DNA from: Pseudodesulfovibrio pelocollis
GTDB taxonomy: Bacteria > Desulfobacterota > Desulfovibrionia > Desulfovibrionales > Desulfovibrionaceae
Length of the DNA: 42,314 nucleotides
Assembly (NCBI RefSeq): GCF_030282845.1
Contig: NZ_JASTWE010000034.1
Location: 1 to 42,314, forward strand
Direction of reading: 5' to 3'
Both the position numbers and the translations under genes were made by a program. Shown one piece after another: positions 23,757 through 35,050 of the stretch (the stretch's first letter is position 1; every line of letters starts with the position of its first letter). Under the pieces are notes generated by a model. The model saw only the letters and a list, made by a program, of their open reading frames with translations, had not been told where the DNA came from and did not search any database.

Positions 23757-24932
23757 TCACCCCACCCCCACCCCACTCCCTCCGCCCACCTCTTCCAAAT
23801 ATCGGGCGGTGGTGGTGGCGCCGGTCAGGTCTATGGGGCACGGGGTGGCGGGGTGTGTCAGGGCCTGGGCGATGCGGGTGGCGAGTCGGGCGGGGTCGAG
23901 GTCGGCCGGGTTGAGCAGGCCGACGGTGCCGCGTTTTTCAAGGCGGCTGGTGCGCATGGTTTGTTCGCGGTTCTGGGTGAAGGGGAGAATGAGGCCAAAG
24001 GTGTTGGCGGCCAGCAGGTTCATGGTGGTGTTGTAGCCGCCCAGCGACAGGGAGAGATCGGCCGCGTCGAGGTGGGCGGGAAAGCGGCTGGTGAAGCGGC
24101 GGACGGTGATGTGCGGGTGGTCGGCGGCCAGGGTCTGGCAGCGGGCGTGGTCGGCCTTCGGGGCATAGGGGCCGGTGAAGGCCATGAGGGCGTGGGGGAG
24201 CGTGTCGGCCAGGAGAATGGAGGATTGGATGCTGGCCTGGATGAGTTCGTTGCCCACCTGGCCGCCGCCAGCGCTGGCGATTATGAGCGGCGTGGAGTCC
24301 AGGCCGAGTTCGCGGCGCAGGGCGCGGCCTGCGCCGGGTTCGGGCCGTGCGGCCACGTAGCCGGTGTAGCGCAAGGGCGGGACGATGTCGGCCACGGCCG
24401 GAAAGGTCTCGTCCAGGGTGATCAGGGTCGGGTCGGCGTGGACCAGGACGAGGTCGAAGTGCGGGTTGAGCATGTCCAGGACGCGGCGGGCGTACTTGGC
24501 CGGATCGGGCTTTTCCACCAGGATGTCACGCAGGCTGCATGCGGTCTTGCAGGGTCCCCACTCCCCTGCCCTGACGCCCTCAAGGATGGGCAGCAGCTCG
24601 AAGCGGAAGGCGCGGCGGCCAAAGGGGAAGAGTTCGATGAGCAGGACGTCTGGCCGGTATCGGGCCATGATGGCCCGGAAGCGCTCGATGCGGCGGGCGC
24701 GCACCTCGTCGAGGTCGGCGGCGGGTTCTGAGGGGATGAAGGACTTGAAATCCGGGGACATCATCAGGCCGGGAAGGCGCTCGTGGACCATGTTGGCCGG
24801 GGGGTCGAAGTCGATCTCGGCCCCGCCGGTGACCATGACCACCTCGTGCCCGGCCAGGGCGCGGACGATCTCGAGGGAGCGGAAGACGTGGCCCACGCCA
24901 AGCACGTGCTGGCAGTAGAAGAGGACGCGCAT
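23757..24932 (-). CDS. Predicted glycosyltransferase, MurG-like (COG4671 type)
   Basis: The 391-residue protein has the GT-B layout of the COG4671 group. It starts MRVLFYCQHVLGVGHVFRSLEIVRALAGHEV (residues 1-31), with the glycine/histidine-containing loop GVGH. The C-terminal half has the donor-site pattern IIASAGGGQVG and SLSLGGYNTTMNLLAANTFGLILPF. Its ATG overlaps the stop of the histidine-phosphatase gene (TGATG), so it is the last gene of a three-gene coupled unit. The C-terminal tail is glycine-rich. Sugar donor and acceptor are unknown. Confidence 0.85.
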   Translation of the reverse strand: MRVLFYCQHVLGVGHVFRSLEIVRALAGHEVVMVTGGAEIDFDPPANMVHERLPGLMMSPDFKSFIPSEPAADLDEVRARRIERFRAIMARYRPDVLLIELFPFGRRAFRFELLPILEGVRAGEWGPCKTACSLRDILVEKPDPAKYARRVLDMLNPHFDLVLVHADPTLITLDETFPAVADIVPPLRYTGYVAARPEPGAGRALRRELGLDSTPLIIASAGGGQVGNELIQASIQSSILLADTLPHALMAFTGPYAPKADHARCQTLAADHPHITVRRFTSRFPAHLDAADLSLSLGGYNTTMNLLAANTFGLILPFTQNREQTMRTSRLEKRGTVGLLNPADLDPARLATRIAQALTHPATPCPIDLTGATTTARYLEEVGGGSGVGVG

Positions 24933-25624
24933 CAACGCTCCGGGGTTTCCGGTTCCCCCATGTCTGGATTGAGCGGGTCCGGCTCGGGGATATTCAACGA
25001 AGCCAGATTCTTGACCGAAGCAGCCAACGTATCGAACTCCATGTTCAACCGGGCCGGAGCCAGTTCGTTGTCCAGGCATTCGATGCGGTGCAGCCGGTAC
25101 GGCTCGATGGGCAAGGACTCTCCGGGCAGGTAGTCCAGGCCGGACAGGGCGTAGGCCAGACACTTGAGCACCCCGTGGTGGGTGACCACCAGGACCGAAG
25201 CCCGGGGATGGGCGGCGGTGAACCCGATCAAGGCGTCGCAGGCGCGCATGAGCACAGCGTCGCGGCTTTCGCCGCCCGGCGGGGTGAAGCTGAAGCCGCG
25301 CTTTTCCTGTGCCGCGACCTTGGCCCGTTGCGCCATGAGTTCGGCCTTGGTCAGCCCGGTCCACTGGCCCCAGTCCTGCTCGACCAGGCCGGGATCGGTG
25401 TGCAGGGGCAGACCAAGGCGCTCGTTGAGGATATGGGCGGTTTCCACGGCCCGGGCCAGGGGGCTGGTCAGGATCATGGTAAACATGCCTTGCGGGAGCG
25501 ATTGCGCCCAGGTGCGGGCCATGTCCCGGCCCGCATCGGACAGAGTTGTGTCGGTGCGGCCCTGGATGCGCGACTGTTGGTTCCAGTCGGTCTGTCCGTG
25601 GCGCAGGCAGTAGAAGGTGGTCAT
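24932..25624 (-). CDS. Histidine-phosphatase (phosphoglycerate-mutase-like) enzyme
   Basis: The 230-residue protein has LRHGQTDWN (catalytic H9 in RHG) and the second active-site histidine in VVTHHGV. The acid residue lies in the GLVEQDWGQW segment. These fit a broad-specificity phosphatase branch rather than a glycolytic mutase. It is flanked by two glycosyltransferases with 4-bp (ATGA) and TGATG overlaps, so it probably removes a phosphate from a sugar-phosphate intermediate made by one of them. By analogy, pairs of glycosyltransferase and histidine phosphatase make glucosylglycerate-type solutes in mycobacteria; that analogy is inference. The last 35 residues (PEPDPLNPDMGEPETPER) are disordered. 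Confidence 0.85.
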   Translation of the reverse strand: MTTFYCLRHGQTDWNQQSRIQGRTDTTLSDAGRDMARTWAQSLPQGMFTMILTSPLARAVETAHILNERLGLPLHTDPGLVEQDWGQWTGLTKAELMAQRAKVAAQEKRGFSFTPPGGESRDAVLMRACDALIGFTAAHPRASVLVVTHHGVLKCLAYALSGLDYLPGESLPIEPYRLHRIECLDNELAPARLNMEFDTLAASVKNLASLNIPEPDPLNPDMGEPETPER

Positions 25625-26811
25625 GGGGTCTGTCTCCTTGTGCTGACGATGCGCTCCATTGTCCGCGCCATTTCGAGATAGTTGACGGATGCGCCGTGGG
25701 CCTGGGTCGCGTGGGCTGCGGCCTGCGCCCCGAGCCGGGAGCGAAACGCGTCGTCGCGCACCAGGGCGACCACGCCCCGGGTGAAGGCGGCCTCGTCGGC
25801 CGGGGTGATCAGGCCGGACGTTTCATGGGCCACCACATGGGGCGCGCCCTCGTCGTCGGTGGCCACCACGGGCAGGCCGCAGCGCTGGGCCTCCAGGTAG
25901 ACCATGCCCACGCTCTCGCGCAGGCCGGGGAAGGCGAAGAGATCGCCCGCGCTGAACACCCCGGGCAGGTCGGCCCGGTCCACCATGCCCAGGAATATCG
26001 CGCGCTGACCAAGGGCGGTATGGGCCATGGCTTCGAGCTCGGCCCGCATGGGACCGTCGCCCGCCACCACCAGCCGCAGGTCGCGCCCTTTGCCCATGGT
26101 CCGGGCAGCTTCCACGCAGACCCGGGCAGCTTCCGCGCAGGCCCGGATGGTCCACTCCACCCCGGTGGCCTTGACCCCGGGCCGCATCATGGCCGCGCAG
26201 ACCGCCACCACGGTGTCAGGCCCGGCCTTCCACTCGGCGCGCAGGCGGACCCGGGCGGCCTCGTCGCGGGCGAAGAGCCCGTCGGGCAGGCCGGGACGCA
26301 CAAAGGAGTAGCAATCCTTTGGCAGGAGTCTGGCGCACCCGGCCAGATCGTTGACCCGGTTGCAGAAGACATGGTCAGCGCGGCGCATGGTCCGCTTGTT
26401 GAGGATGTAGCCGGGCCAGGTGGCGAGGTTGCGGGCGCGGTTGCGGGCATAGGAGGCCTGGAAGAGGAAATAGGGGATGCCGAGCCGGGCCGAACCGGTG
26501 GGGCCGAAGATGTCGGGCACCTTGTAGTAGCTGCCGTGGGTGAGCCAGCAGTCCGCCCCGCGCGCGGCCTCGATCATCCGGCCCAGGGCGCGGACCGCTC
26601 CGGGCCAGTTGCCGGGCCTGCGATATATCTCCCTGGCCGGAAAGAACGGCAGCACCTCCACCGTGTGGCCAAAGCCGCGCAGGGCGTCGTGCAGGTCGCG
26701 CGCGATGGTCACGTCGCCCGAGACTCTCGGGTGATCCACGGGCTTGAAGGGGGTGCAAAAGGCTATCTTCAACGGCTGCTCGCTGGTTGGGTCGTGGCGC
26801 TGGCATTCCAT
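25621..26811 (-). CDS. GT4-family glycosyltransferase
   Basis: The 396-residue protein shows an N-terminal FCTPFKPVDHPRVSGDVTIARDLHDAL, and the C-terminal GT-B donor domain with RLVVAGDGPMRAEL, the EX7E signature in ESVGMVYLE and the following RCGLPVVATDDEGA. A 7-residue tandem repeat (CAEAARV/CVEAART) comes from a 21-bp DNA duplication (26101-26142). The ATG at 26811 lacks a strong ribosome site; a TTG at 26769 is the alternative. The stop overlaps the phosphatase start by 4 bp. First gene of the coupled unit; acceptor unknown, perhaps an envelope glycan or a compatible solute. Confidence 0.88.
   Translation of the reverse strand: MECQRHDPTSEQPLKIAFCTPFKPVDHPRVSGDVTIARDLHDALRGFGHTVEVLPFFPAREIYRRPGNWPGAVRALGRMIEAARGADCWLTHGSYYKVPDIFGPTGSARLGIPYFLFQASYARNRARNLATWPGYILNKRTMRRADHVFCNRVNDLAGCARLLPKDCYSFVRPGLPDGLFARDEAARVRLRAEWKAGPDTVVAVCAAMMRPGVKATGVEWTIRACAEAARVCVEAARTMGKGRDLRLVVAGDGPMRAELEAMAHTALGQRAIFLGMVDRADLPGVFSAGDLFAFPGLRESVGMVYLEAQRCGLPVVATDDEGAPHVVAHETSGLITPADEAAFTRGVVALVRDDAFRSRLGAQAAAHATQAHGASVNYLEMARTMERIVSTRRQTP
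26101..26142. repeat. 21-bp in-frame tandem duplication in the GT4 gene
   Basis: The unit CCGGGCAGCTTCCRCGCAGR plus C is present twice in tandem with two differences. It encodes two copies of a C-x-E-A-A-R heptad segment in an alpha-helical loop. Confidence 0.85.
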
Positions 26812-26836
26812 TACACCAAAGACGCACCGGGTCCAA

Positions 26837-26864
26837 GGGGGGAATGAGCCGGGGGGGAATGAGC
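26837..26864. repeat. Short direct repeat between the GT4 and kinase genes
   Basis: GGGGGGAATGAGC occurs at 26837-26849 and 26852-26864, a period of 15. The 67-bp gap holds no other clear signal. Confidence 0.7.
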
Positions 26865-26878
26865 GGCCCGGGCAACGA

Positions 26879-28897
26879 TCAGGGCGCGGGCGGCAGGGTG
26901 AAGATGAAGACCGAGCCTTTGCCCGGGGTGCTCTGGGCGGTGATGGTGCCCCCGTAGTGCTCCACGACGCGGCGGCAGATGGCCAGCCCCATGCCGCTGC
27001 CGCGCAGAACCGGCTCGTTCACGGTATCGCCTCGCACCTGATAGAAGGTCTCGAAGACCCGGACCAGCTCCTCGGGCGGGATGCCGATGCCGGTGTCGGA
27101 CACGGCCACCCGCAGCCAGCCGGAATCCGTGGCCGAGGCCGACAGGCGCACCGTGCCCCGGCGGGAAAACTTGGCCCCGTTGCCCACCAGGTTGGCCAGG
27201 ACCTGGAGCAGCCTGTCCGGGTCTGCCACCACCTCGGGCAGCGGTCCGGCCACATCGACCTCGAAGACCACCCGGCTGTCCATGAAATACCCCTTGAGCA
27301 CGGGCGCGGCCTCCTCGATGAGCCGGGCCGGATCGAGGCGCTCGTCGCGCCAGGGCGCGCTGCCGGACTCGATCCTGGAGAGATCGAGGAAGTCGTTGAC
27401 CAGCCGCGTCAGGCGCTCCCCTTCCTTCTCGATGACGGTCAGGTTGTCGCGGATGCGCTCGGCCCTGGCTCTGATCCCGTCGCCCGGGCCGTCGACACCC
27501 TCCACCAGGGGCATGAAGTGCTTGTTGAAATCCCGGCCGATGAGCTTGCAGAACCCGAGGACCGAGGTCAGCGGGGTGCGCAGGTCGTGGGACACGGTGT
27601 TGAGCACGGCGGTCTTGAGTTCGTCGAGCTTGGTCAGCTCCGCGTTTGCCTGCTCAAGCTCGCGCGAGCGCTCTGTGAGCTGGGCGGTGCGCTCGTCCAC
27701 CAGTTCCTCCAGGGTGTGGTTGAGCCGGGCCAGCTCGGCCTCGGCCCGCCGGCGCGCGCGCACCGTGGCCAGCAACAGGACGATGGACACCAGCATGACC
27801 ACCATGATCACGGTCACGGCCGAGATTTCCAGAGCATAGCGCCTGAACACGGACTGGGGCACATTGACCAGGGTGGCGTCCGGGGGAATCCGGTCCGGGT
27901 CAAGGCCGTGCCGCTTCATGGCCGCGTAATCGAACATGGGCCGATTGGCCTGCTGGGACACGGGCGCGAGGGTCTCTGCCCGCTCCCCGGCCATGATCCG
28001 CCCGGCCATGGCCGCGGCCAGCTCGCCCTGATGCTGGCCCGAGGCGAGCACACCTCCCACGATGCCCAGTCCATTGCCCCGGCTCAGCAGGAAATCCCAG
28101 AACCCGTAGACCGGGGCCGTTGATGCGCGGCTGATGTGCTCGATGGCCTCATCGTAGGTGTACCAGCGGCCGCGCCTGTCGCGATTGTAGCTGATGAACA
28201 GGCAGGCATGGTCCCTGGGCAGGGTGGCCAGGATGGCTTCGAGTTCGGGCAGGGAGGTGTCTTCGATCCAGGAGAAGCGCGCCTGGCCCTCGAACAGTGG
28301 CAGAATATCCTCTGTGGCGGCCCGGTTGATCCTGCCGGTGGTGGTCTCGTCGCTGATCAGGTGGATGGTGCCCACATCGGGCTGCAGGGCGAGGATGGTC
28401 TCCATGGTGCCTGCGATGTCCACGGCCTCATAGATCCCGGTGACGCCCTCGGGACGCTTGCCCTCCAGAATGTTTTCGTCGTTGACCCCGCAGAAGACCA
28501 CCGGCGCGCCGCCGAAGAGGGTGGCCCGGTGGGCCAGGGCGAAACGGGCCGCGTTGTCGTCCGAGGCGATGATCACGTCAAAGCGGATGTCGCGGTACTT
28601 GAGCCGGTATTGTGCGACCAGCAGGTCAAGGTATTCGGGAGAATAGATATTCTTGGTGTCCATGAACTCCACATGGAGCCGGACAGGATGGTCCAGGACG
28701 GCCAATCCCTGCTCCACGCCCCGGGTGATGTCCGCTGTCCAGGTGAGCGCGAGGCTGTAGGAGTTGAGCAGGAGCACCCGATATTCGTGGTAGGCCCGGG
28801 CAGGCGCGGTGCCGGTGGATGGCAGCAGGAACAGGAGCAGGAGCGCGGCCGCGAAAAGCCGCCGTGGAGCCGCGCCCTTTGGTATGGTCTGCCACAT
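26879..28897 (-). CDS. Sensor histidine kinase with ABC-substrate-binding-like sensor
   Basis: The 672-residue protein has a signal/anchor (residues 12-35), a periplasmic region of about 300 residues with the layout of the ABC_sub_bind (TrpX-like) solute-binding family (YRVLLLNSYSLALTWTADITRGVEQGL, then DVIIASDDNAARFAL and PVVFCGVND), one membrane helix (358-378), a coiled coil, and HisKA/HATPase_c domains. The phospho-acceptor is H437 in SHDLRTPL; N-box LVGNGAKFS, DTGIGIP and GSGMGLAI follow. No response regulator lies nearby, so the partner is elsewhere. The ligand is unknown; relatives of the sensor domain often bind aromatic or hydrophobic metabolites. Confidence 0.9.
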   Translation of the reverse strand: MWQTIPKGAAPRRLFAAALLLLFLLPSTGTAPARAYHEYRVLLLNSYSLALTWTADITRGVEQGLAVLDHPVRLHVEFMDTKNIYSPEYLDLLVAQYRLKYRDIRFDVIIASDDNAARFALAHRATLFGGAPVVFCGVNDENILEGKRPEGVTGIYEAVDIAGTMETILALQPDVGTIHLISDETTTGRINRAATEDILPLFEGQARFSWIEDTSLPELEAILATLPRDHACLFISYNRDRRGRWYTYDEAIEHISRASTAPVYGFWDFLLSRGNGLGIVGGVLASGQHQGELAAAMAGRIMAGERAETLAPVSQQANRPMFDYAAMKRHGLDPDRIPPDATLVNVPQSVFRRYALEISAVTVIMVVMLVSIVLLLATVRARRRAEAELARLNHTLEELVDERTAQLTERSRELEQANAELTKLDELKTAVLNTVSHDLRTPLTSVLGFCKLIGRDFNKHFMPLVEGVDGPGDGIRARAERIRDNLTVIEKEGERLTRLVNDFLDLSRIESGSAPWRDERLDPARLIEEAAPVLKGYFMDSRVVFEVDVAGPLPEVVADPDRLLQVLANLVGNGAKFSRRGTVRLSASATDSGWLRVAVSDTGIGIPPEELVRVFETFYQVRGDTVNEPVLRGSGMGLAICRRVVEHYGGTITAQSTPGKGSVFIFTLPPAP

Positions 28898-29013
28898 ATG
28901 CCTGTTCCTGTGTCAGTGGTGTGCCGATCTTGCCTACCACATAGCACGGAACAAGGGTTTGAGGCTACCGGATATCTGGGCAAAGGGGGGCCCGACCGCA
29001 TCAGGGGCAGGGG

Positions 29014-29898
29014 TTACCGCTCGTCCGGGGGTGGCACAAAGGAGTCGTCGGAGTCGTCATGGCCGGGCCCATCGGCCGGGTCTGGCTCCAGGGCCGGGAG
29101 CGGTCGGCCTTTGCCGCCGGGCATGTTGGCCAGCCGGGCCTCCACCACCTTGGGGTTGGGATAGGTGATCAGGATGGAGCGCAGCAGCTCGCGGGCCGTG
29201 GCATAGTCGCGCTCGCTCTCGTGGATGTCGGCCAGCAGGAACACGGCCAGGACCCGGGTCTCGTCGTCGGCGTCGGGCAGGGCCAGCAGGCTTTCCAGGG
29301 CGCGGCGGGCCTGGCTGGGGTTGCCTATGAAGCTGTAGCTCTGGGCCAGCTCGTAGAGACAGCGCGCCTTGCCGTGGCCGTCCGTGGCCGAATCCGCGCA
29401 GTTCTCCAGGGTCATGGCCACGAGGTCGTAATTGCCCATGGAGCGGTGGAGCCGGGCCATGCGCAGCAAGGTGGCATAGGTCCTCCTGGGCGAGCCCTCG
29501 GCGTGGGCCAGGCATTTTTCCAGGGCTTCGATGGCCTTGGCCTGGTTGCCCAGCTGGGCGTACACATCGCCCAGTTGAAACATGATCTGCCAGGCCGCCC
29601 CCTGGTCCATGCCCAGCTCCAGATACATGGCTTCGAGCAGGACCACGGCCCGGTCCATGTCGCCCTTGATGGTCACGGCGATCTCGCTGAGCCGGTCCCA
29701 GGCCTCCTTGCGGAACTCGCCCTGGGGCTCGGCCTGGAGATAGCGCTCGTAGTCCTTTTCGGCTTCGAGATAGAATCCCTTGGAATAGGACTCGCGGGCA
29801 CGGCGGATGTCCTCGTCGCCCGGGGAGCGGTCGTTCGAGCAGGCCACGGCGAGGAGCATCGCCGTGGCCAGCAGAATCAGCATGAGAATACGCTGCAT
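29014..29898 (-). CDS. TPR-repeat lipoprotein
   Basis: The 294-residue protein has a lipoprotein signal (lipobox LAVAC, Cys20). Five or six tetratricopeptide-like helical hairpins then cover residues 30-265 (for example AAWQIMFQLGDVYAQLGNQAKAIEALEKCLA and CLYELAQSYSFIGNPSQARRALESLLA). The tail (DPADGPGHDDSDDSFVPPPDER) is acidic and disordered. It resembles YfgC/BamD-like TPR lipoproteins in layout but has no diagnostic motif. It is probably anchored to the outer membrane as a scaffold. AGGAA lies six bases upstream of the ATG. Its upstream gap contains palindromic element copy 2. Confidence 0.87.
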   Translation of the reverse strand: MQRILMLILLATAMLLAVACSNDRSPGDEDIRRARESYSKGFYLEAEKDYERYLQAEPQGEFRKEAWDRLSEIAVTIKGDMDRAVVLLEAMYLELGMDQGAAWQIMFQLGDVYAQLGNQAKAIEALEKCLAHAEGSPRRTYATLLRMARLHRSMGNYDLVAMTLENCADSATDGHGKARCLYELAQSYSFIGNPSQARRALESLLALPDADDETRVLAVFLLADIHESERDYATARELLRSILITYPNPKVVEARLANMPGGKGRPLPALEPDPADGPGHDDSDDSFVPPPDER

Positions 29899-29908
29899 CG
29901 GGTTCCTA

Positions 29909-30017
29909 GCAAGCTGTTGAAATACGGCGATCTGCTTTCAAGTCCTCGCGTACAGGAAGTACGCTTCGGCCTTGAGTTTTTTCGCGCCTGGCATCTCACC
30001 ACTTTTTAACAGCCTGC
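29909..30017 (+). repeat. Palindromic MITE-like element, copy 2
   Basis: This 109-bp copy shares with 18831-18955 the end block GCTGTTGAAA, ACGGCGATCTGC, the central GAAGTACGCTTCGGCCTTGA, TTTTTTCGCGCC and the far end TTTTTNAACAGCCT. It lacks about 16 bp of the left inner arm. GCGTAC pairs with GTACGC at the centre, and the ends pair as inverted repeats. It lies 26 bp after the gyrA stop and upstream of the TPR lipoprotein start. Confidence 0.8.
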
Positions 30018-30042
30018 ATGTTTGGACTTTTTCAACGGCCAG

Positions 30043-32490
30043 CTAGGAGACCACGTCCTTGAGCTCCTCGTCCCCTTCCATGACCAGCTCGAAGCCGATG
30101 ACGGTGTTGTCGGCGTCCATGCGCACGAGGCGCACACCCTGGGTGGCGCGGCCGCGTGTCTGACTGACCTCGGAGACGGACATGCGGATGATCTTGTTGG
30201 CCGAGGTCAGCAGGATCACGTCGTCGTTCTCGCTGACCATGCGCGCGCCCACGACCTTGCCGGTCTTGTTGGTCAGGCGCATGTTCAGGATGCCCTTGCC
30301 GCCGCGCGACTGCTGCCGGTACTGGTCGATGCCGGTGCGCTTGCCGAATCCGCCCGCCGACACGGTCAGCAGCTGGTCGCGCTCCGGGTCGCCGGTGACC
30401 ACGCAGGCCACCACCTCGTCCTCACCGCGCAGGGCCACGCCCTTGACACCCGCCGTGGCCCGGCCCAAGGGCCGCGCATCGTTGATGTTGAAGCGGATGG
30501 CAGAGCCGTCGCGCGTCACCAGGATGCAGTCCACATCCGGCTCGATCTCGCGGACCAGCATCAACTCGTCGCCGTCGCGCAGGTTCACGGCCCGGATGCC
30601 CGTGGACCGGCAGTTGCCGTACAGGCCGATGCTGGAGCGCTTGATCATGCCCTTCTTGGTCACGAACAGGAAGAAGCGGTCGTCCGCGAACTCGCGCAGG
30701 GACAGGGCCGTGGTGATGTGCTCGTCCTTGTCCAGCGGCAGCAGGTTGGCCACGTGGCCGCCCTTGGCGTAGCGGCTGCCCTCGGGCACCTGATGCGCCT
30801 TGATCTTGAACATCTTGCCCTGGTTGGTGAAGAGCACCAGATGCTGGTGGTTGGTGGTCAGCATGAAGGTGTGGATGAAGTCGCCATCACCGGTCTGTAC
30901 CCCCGCTATACCCTTGCCGCCACGGCGCTGGGCCGTGTAGTTGGAGAGCGGGGTGCGCTTGATGTAGCCGCGCTGGGACAGGGTGATCACGGTCTCCTCG
31001 TCGGGGATCAGGTCCTCGATGTCGATGGAGTCCGGGTTGGCCATGAGCAGTTCGGAGCGGCGCGGGGTGGAGTAGTTGGCCTTGATATCCTTCAATTCTT
31101 CGCGGATCACGGACTTGAGCACCTCCTCGTTCTTGAGGATGGAGGTGAAGTACTCGATCTTCTTGAGCAGCTCGGCCAGCTCTTCGAGCAGCTTGTCGTG
31201 CTCCAGGCCGGTGAGCTTTTGCAGACGCATGTCCAGAATCGCCCTGGCCTGGATATCGGAGAGGTCAAAGCGGGTCATGAGGGCGTCGCGAGCCTCGTCG
31301 GGCGACTTGGACGCGCGGATGAGCTTGACCACTTCGTCGATGTTGTCCAGCGCGATGCGCAAGCCCTCGAGGATGTGGACGCGCTTTTCGCACTTGTCCA
31401 GGTCGAACCGGGTGCGGCGGATGACCACCTCGCGCCGGTGGTCCAGGAAGTAGTCGAGGACGCTCTTGAGGTTGAGCAGCATGGGCCGCTTGCCCACTAC
31501 GGCCATCATGTTGATGCCGAAGCTCGTCTCAAGGGGGGTGTACTTGTACAGGGCGTTGATGATGATGTCGGCAATGGCCCCGCGCTTGAGGTCGAGGACG
31601 ATGCGGATGCCGCGCCTGTCAGACTCGTCGCGCAGGTCGGCCACGCCGTCGATGCGCTTCTCGTGCACCAGGGCCGCGATCTTCTCCACCAGGGTGGACT
31701 TGTTCAGCGCGTAGGGAATCTCCCTGATGACGATGGCGTCCTTCTTGCCCTTGCCTGCCTCTTCCACCTCGACCACACCGCGAATCCGGATGGAGCCACG
31801 GCCCGTGGTATAGGCGTCGTAGAGCCCCTGGCCGCCGTAGACCATACCGCCGGTGGGGAAGTCCGGCCCCTTGACAAAGGTCATCAGGTCTTCGACCGTG
31901 CAGCCCGGGTTGTCCAGCAGGTGGACGCAGCCGTCGATGAGTTCACTCAGGTTGTGGGGCGGGATGTTGGTGGCCATGCCCACGGCAATGCCCGTGGTGC
32001 CGTTGAGGAGCAGGTTAGGCACCTTGGTGGGGAGAACCGAGGGCTCCTGCATGGTGTTGTCGTAGTTGGGCCGGAAATCAACGGTCTGCTTCTCGATGTC
32101 GCCGAGGAACTCGGAGCACAGCCGGGCCATGCGCACCTCGGTGTACCGCATGGCCGCCGCGGCATCGCCGTCGATGGAGCCGAAGTTGCCCTGGCCGTCC
32201 ACCAGGGTGTCGCGCATGGAAAATTCCTGGGCCATGCGCACCAGGGCGTCGTAGACCGCCGAGTCGCCGTGCGGGTGGTACTTGCCGATGACGTCACCGA
32301 CCACTCGGGCGGATTTCTTGTAAGACCTGTTGTGGTAGTTGCCCAGGTCGTGCATGGCGTAGAGAATGCGCCTGTGCACGGGCTTGAGGCCGTCCCTGAC
32401 ATCAGGGATGGCGCGCCCGATGATGACACTCAGGCTGTACTCAAGATAGCTTTTCTTAAGTTCACTTTCGATGGAAATCGTGTCGTTCAT
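30043..32490 (-). CDS. gyrA: DNA gyrase subunit A
   Basis: GyrA cleaves and rejoins DNA during ATP-driven negative supercoiling. The 815-residue chain has the catalytic tyrosine Y116 in RYTEVR, the quinolone-pocket segment [10 protein letters not shown] with Ser77 and Asp81 (equivalent to E. coli S83/D87, both wild type), and the GyrA-box QRRGGKG that defines gyrase rather than topoisomerase IV. The C-terminal beta-pinwheel has repeated blades. The ATG at 32490 has GGAGG four bases upstream. It follows gyrB after 166 bp, which contain no gene. Confidence 0.98.
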   Translation of the reverse strand: MNDTISIESELKKSYLEYSLSVIIGRAIPDVRDGLKPVHRRILYAMHDLGNYHNRSYKKSARVVGDVIGKYHPHGDSAVYDALVRMAQEFSMRDTLVDGQGNFGSIDGDAAAAMRYTEVRMARLCSEFLGDIEKQTVDFRPNYDNTMQEPSVLPTKVPNLLLNGTTGIAVGMATNIPPHNLSELIDGCVHLLDNPGCTVEDLMTFVKGPDFPTGGMVYGGQGLYDAYTTGRGSIRIRGVVEVEEAGKGKKDAIVIREIPYALNKSTLVEKIAALVHEKRIDGVADLRDESDRRGIRIVLDLKRGAIADIIINALYKYTPLETSFGINMMAVVGKRPMLLNLKSVLDYFLDHRREVVIRRTRFDLDKCEKRVHILEGLRIALDNIDEVVKLIRASKSPDEARDALMTRFDLSDIQARAILDMRLQKLTGLEHDKLLEELAELLKKIEYFTSILKNEEVLKSVIREELKDIKANYSTPRRSELLMANPDSIDIEDLIPDEETVITLSQRGYIKRTPLSNYTAQRRGGKGIAGVQTGDGDFIHTFMLTTNHQHLVLFTNQGKMFKIKAHQVPEGSRYAKGGHVANLLPLDKDEHITTALSLREFADDRFFLFVTKKGMIKRSSIGLYGNCRSTGIRAVNLRDGDELMLVREIEPDVDCILVTRDGSAIRFNINDARPLGRATAGVKGVALRGEDEVVACVVTGDPERDQLLTVSAGGFGKRTGIDQYRQQSRGGKGILNMRLTNKTGKVVGARMVSENDDVILLTSANKIIRMSVSEVSQTRGRATQGVRLVRMDADNTVIGFELVMEGDEELKDVVS

Positions 32491-32656
32491 TCTGCCTCCG
32501 GTTATGCCTTTGGTCTCTTGGCCTCGGGCTGTCCGGCAGACCCGCATCGGGCGGACCGCCGGGAATCATCCAAAATCATGACTTCGCAGCGCCGGCAAGG
32601 GGTGCGCGCGGGGAAACACTCTTACACGCGCTGTCCCCGGCTCGGCCCCGCAAGCC

Positions 32657-35050
<2,394 letters not shown>

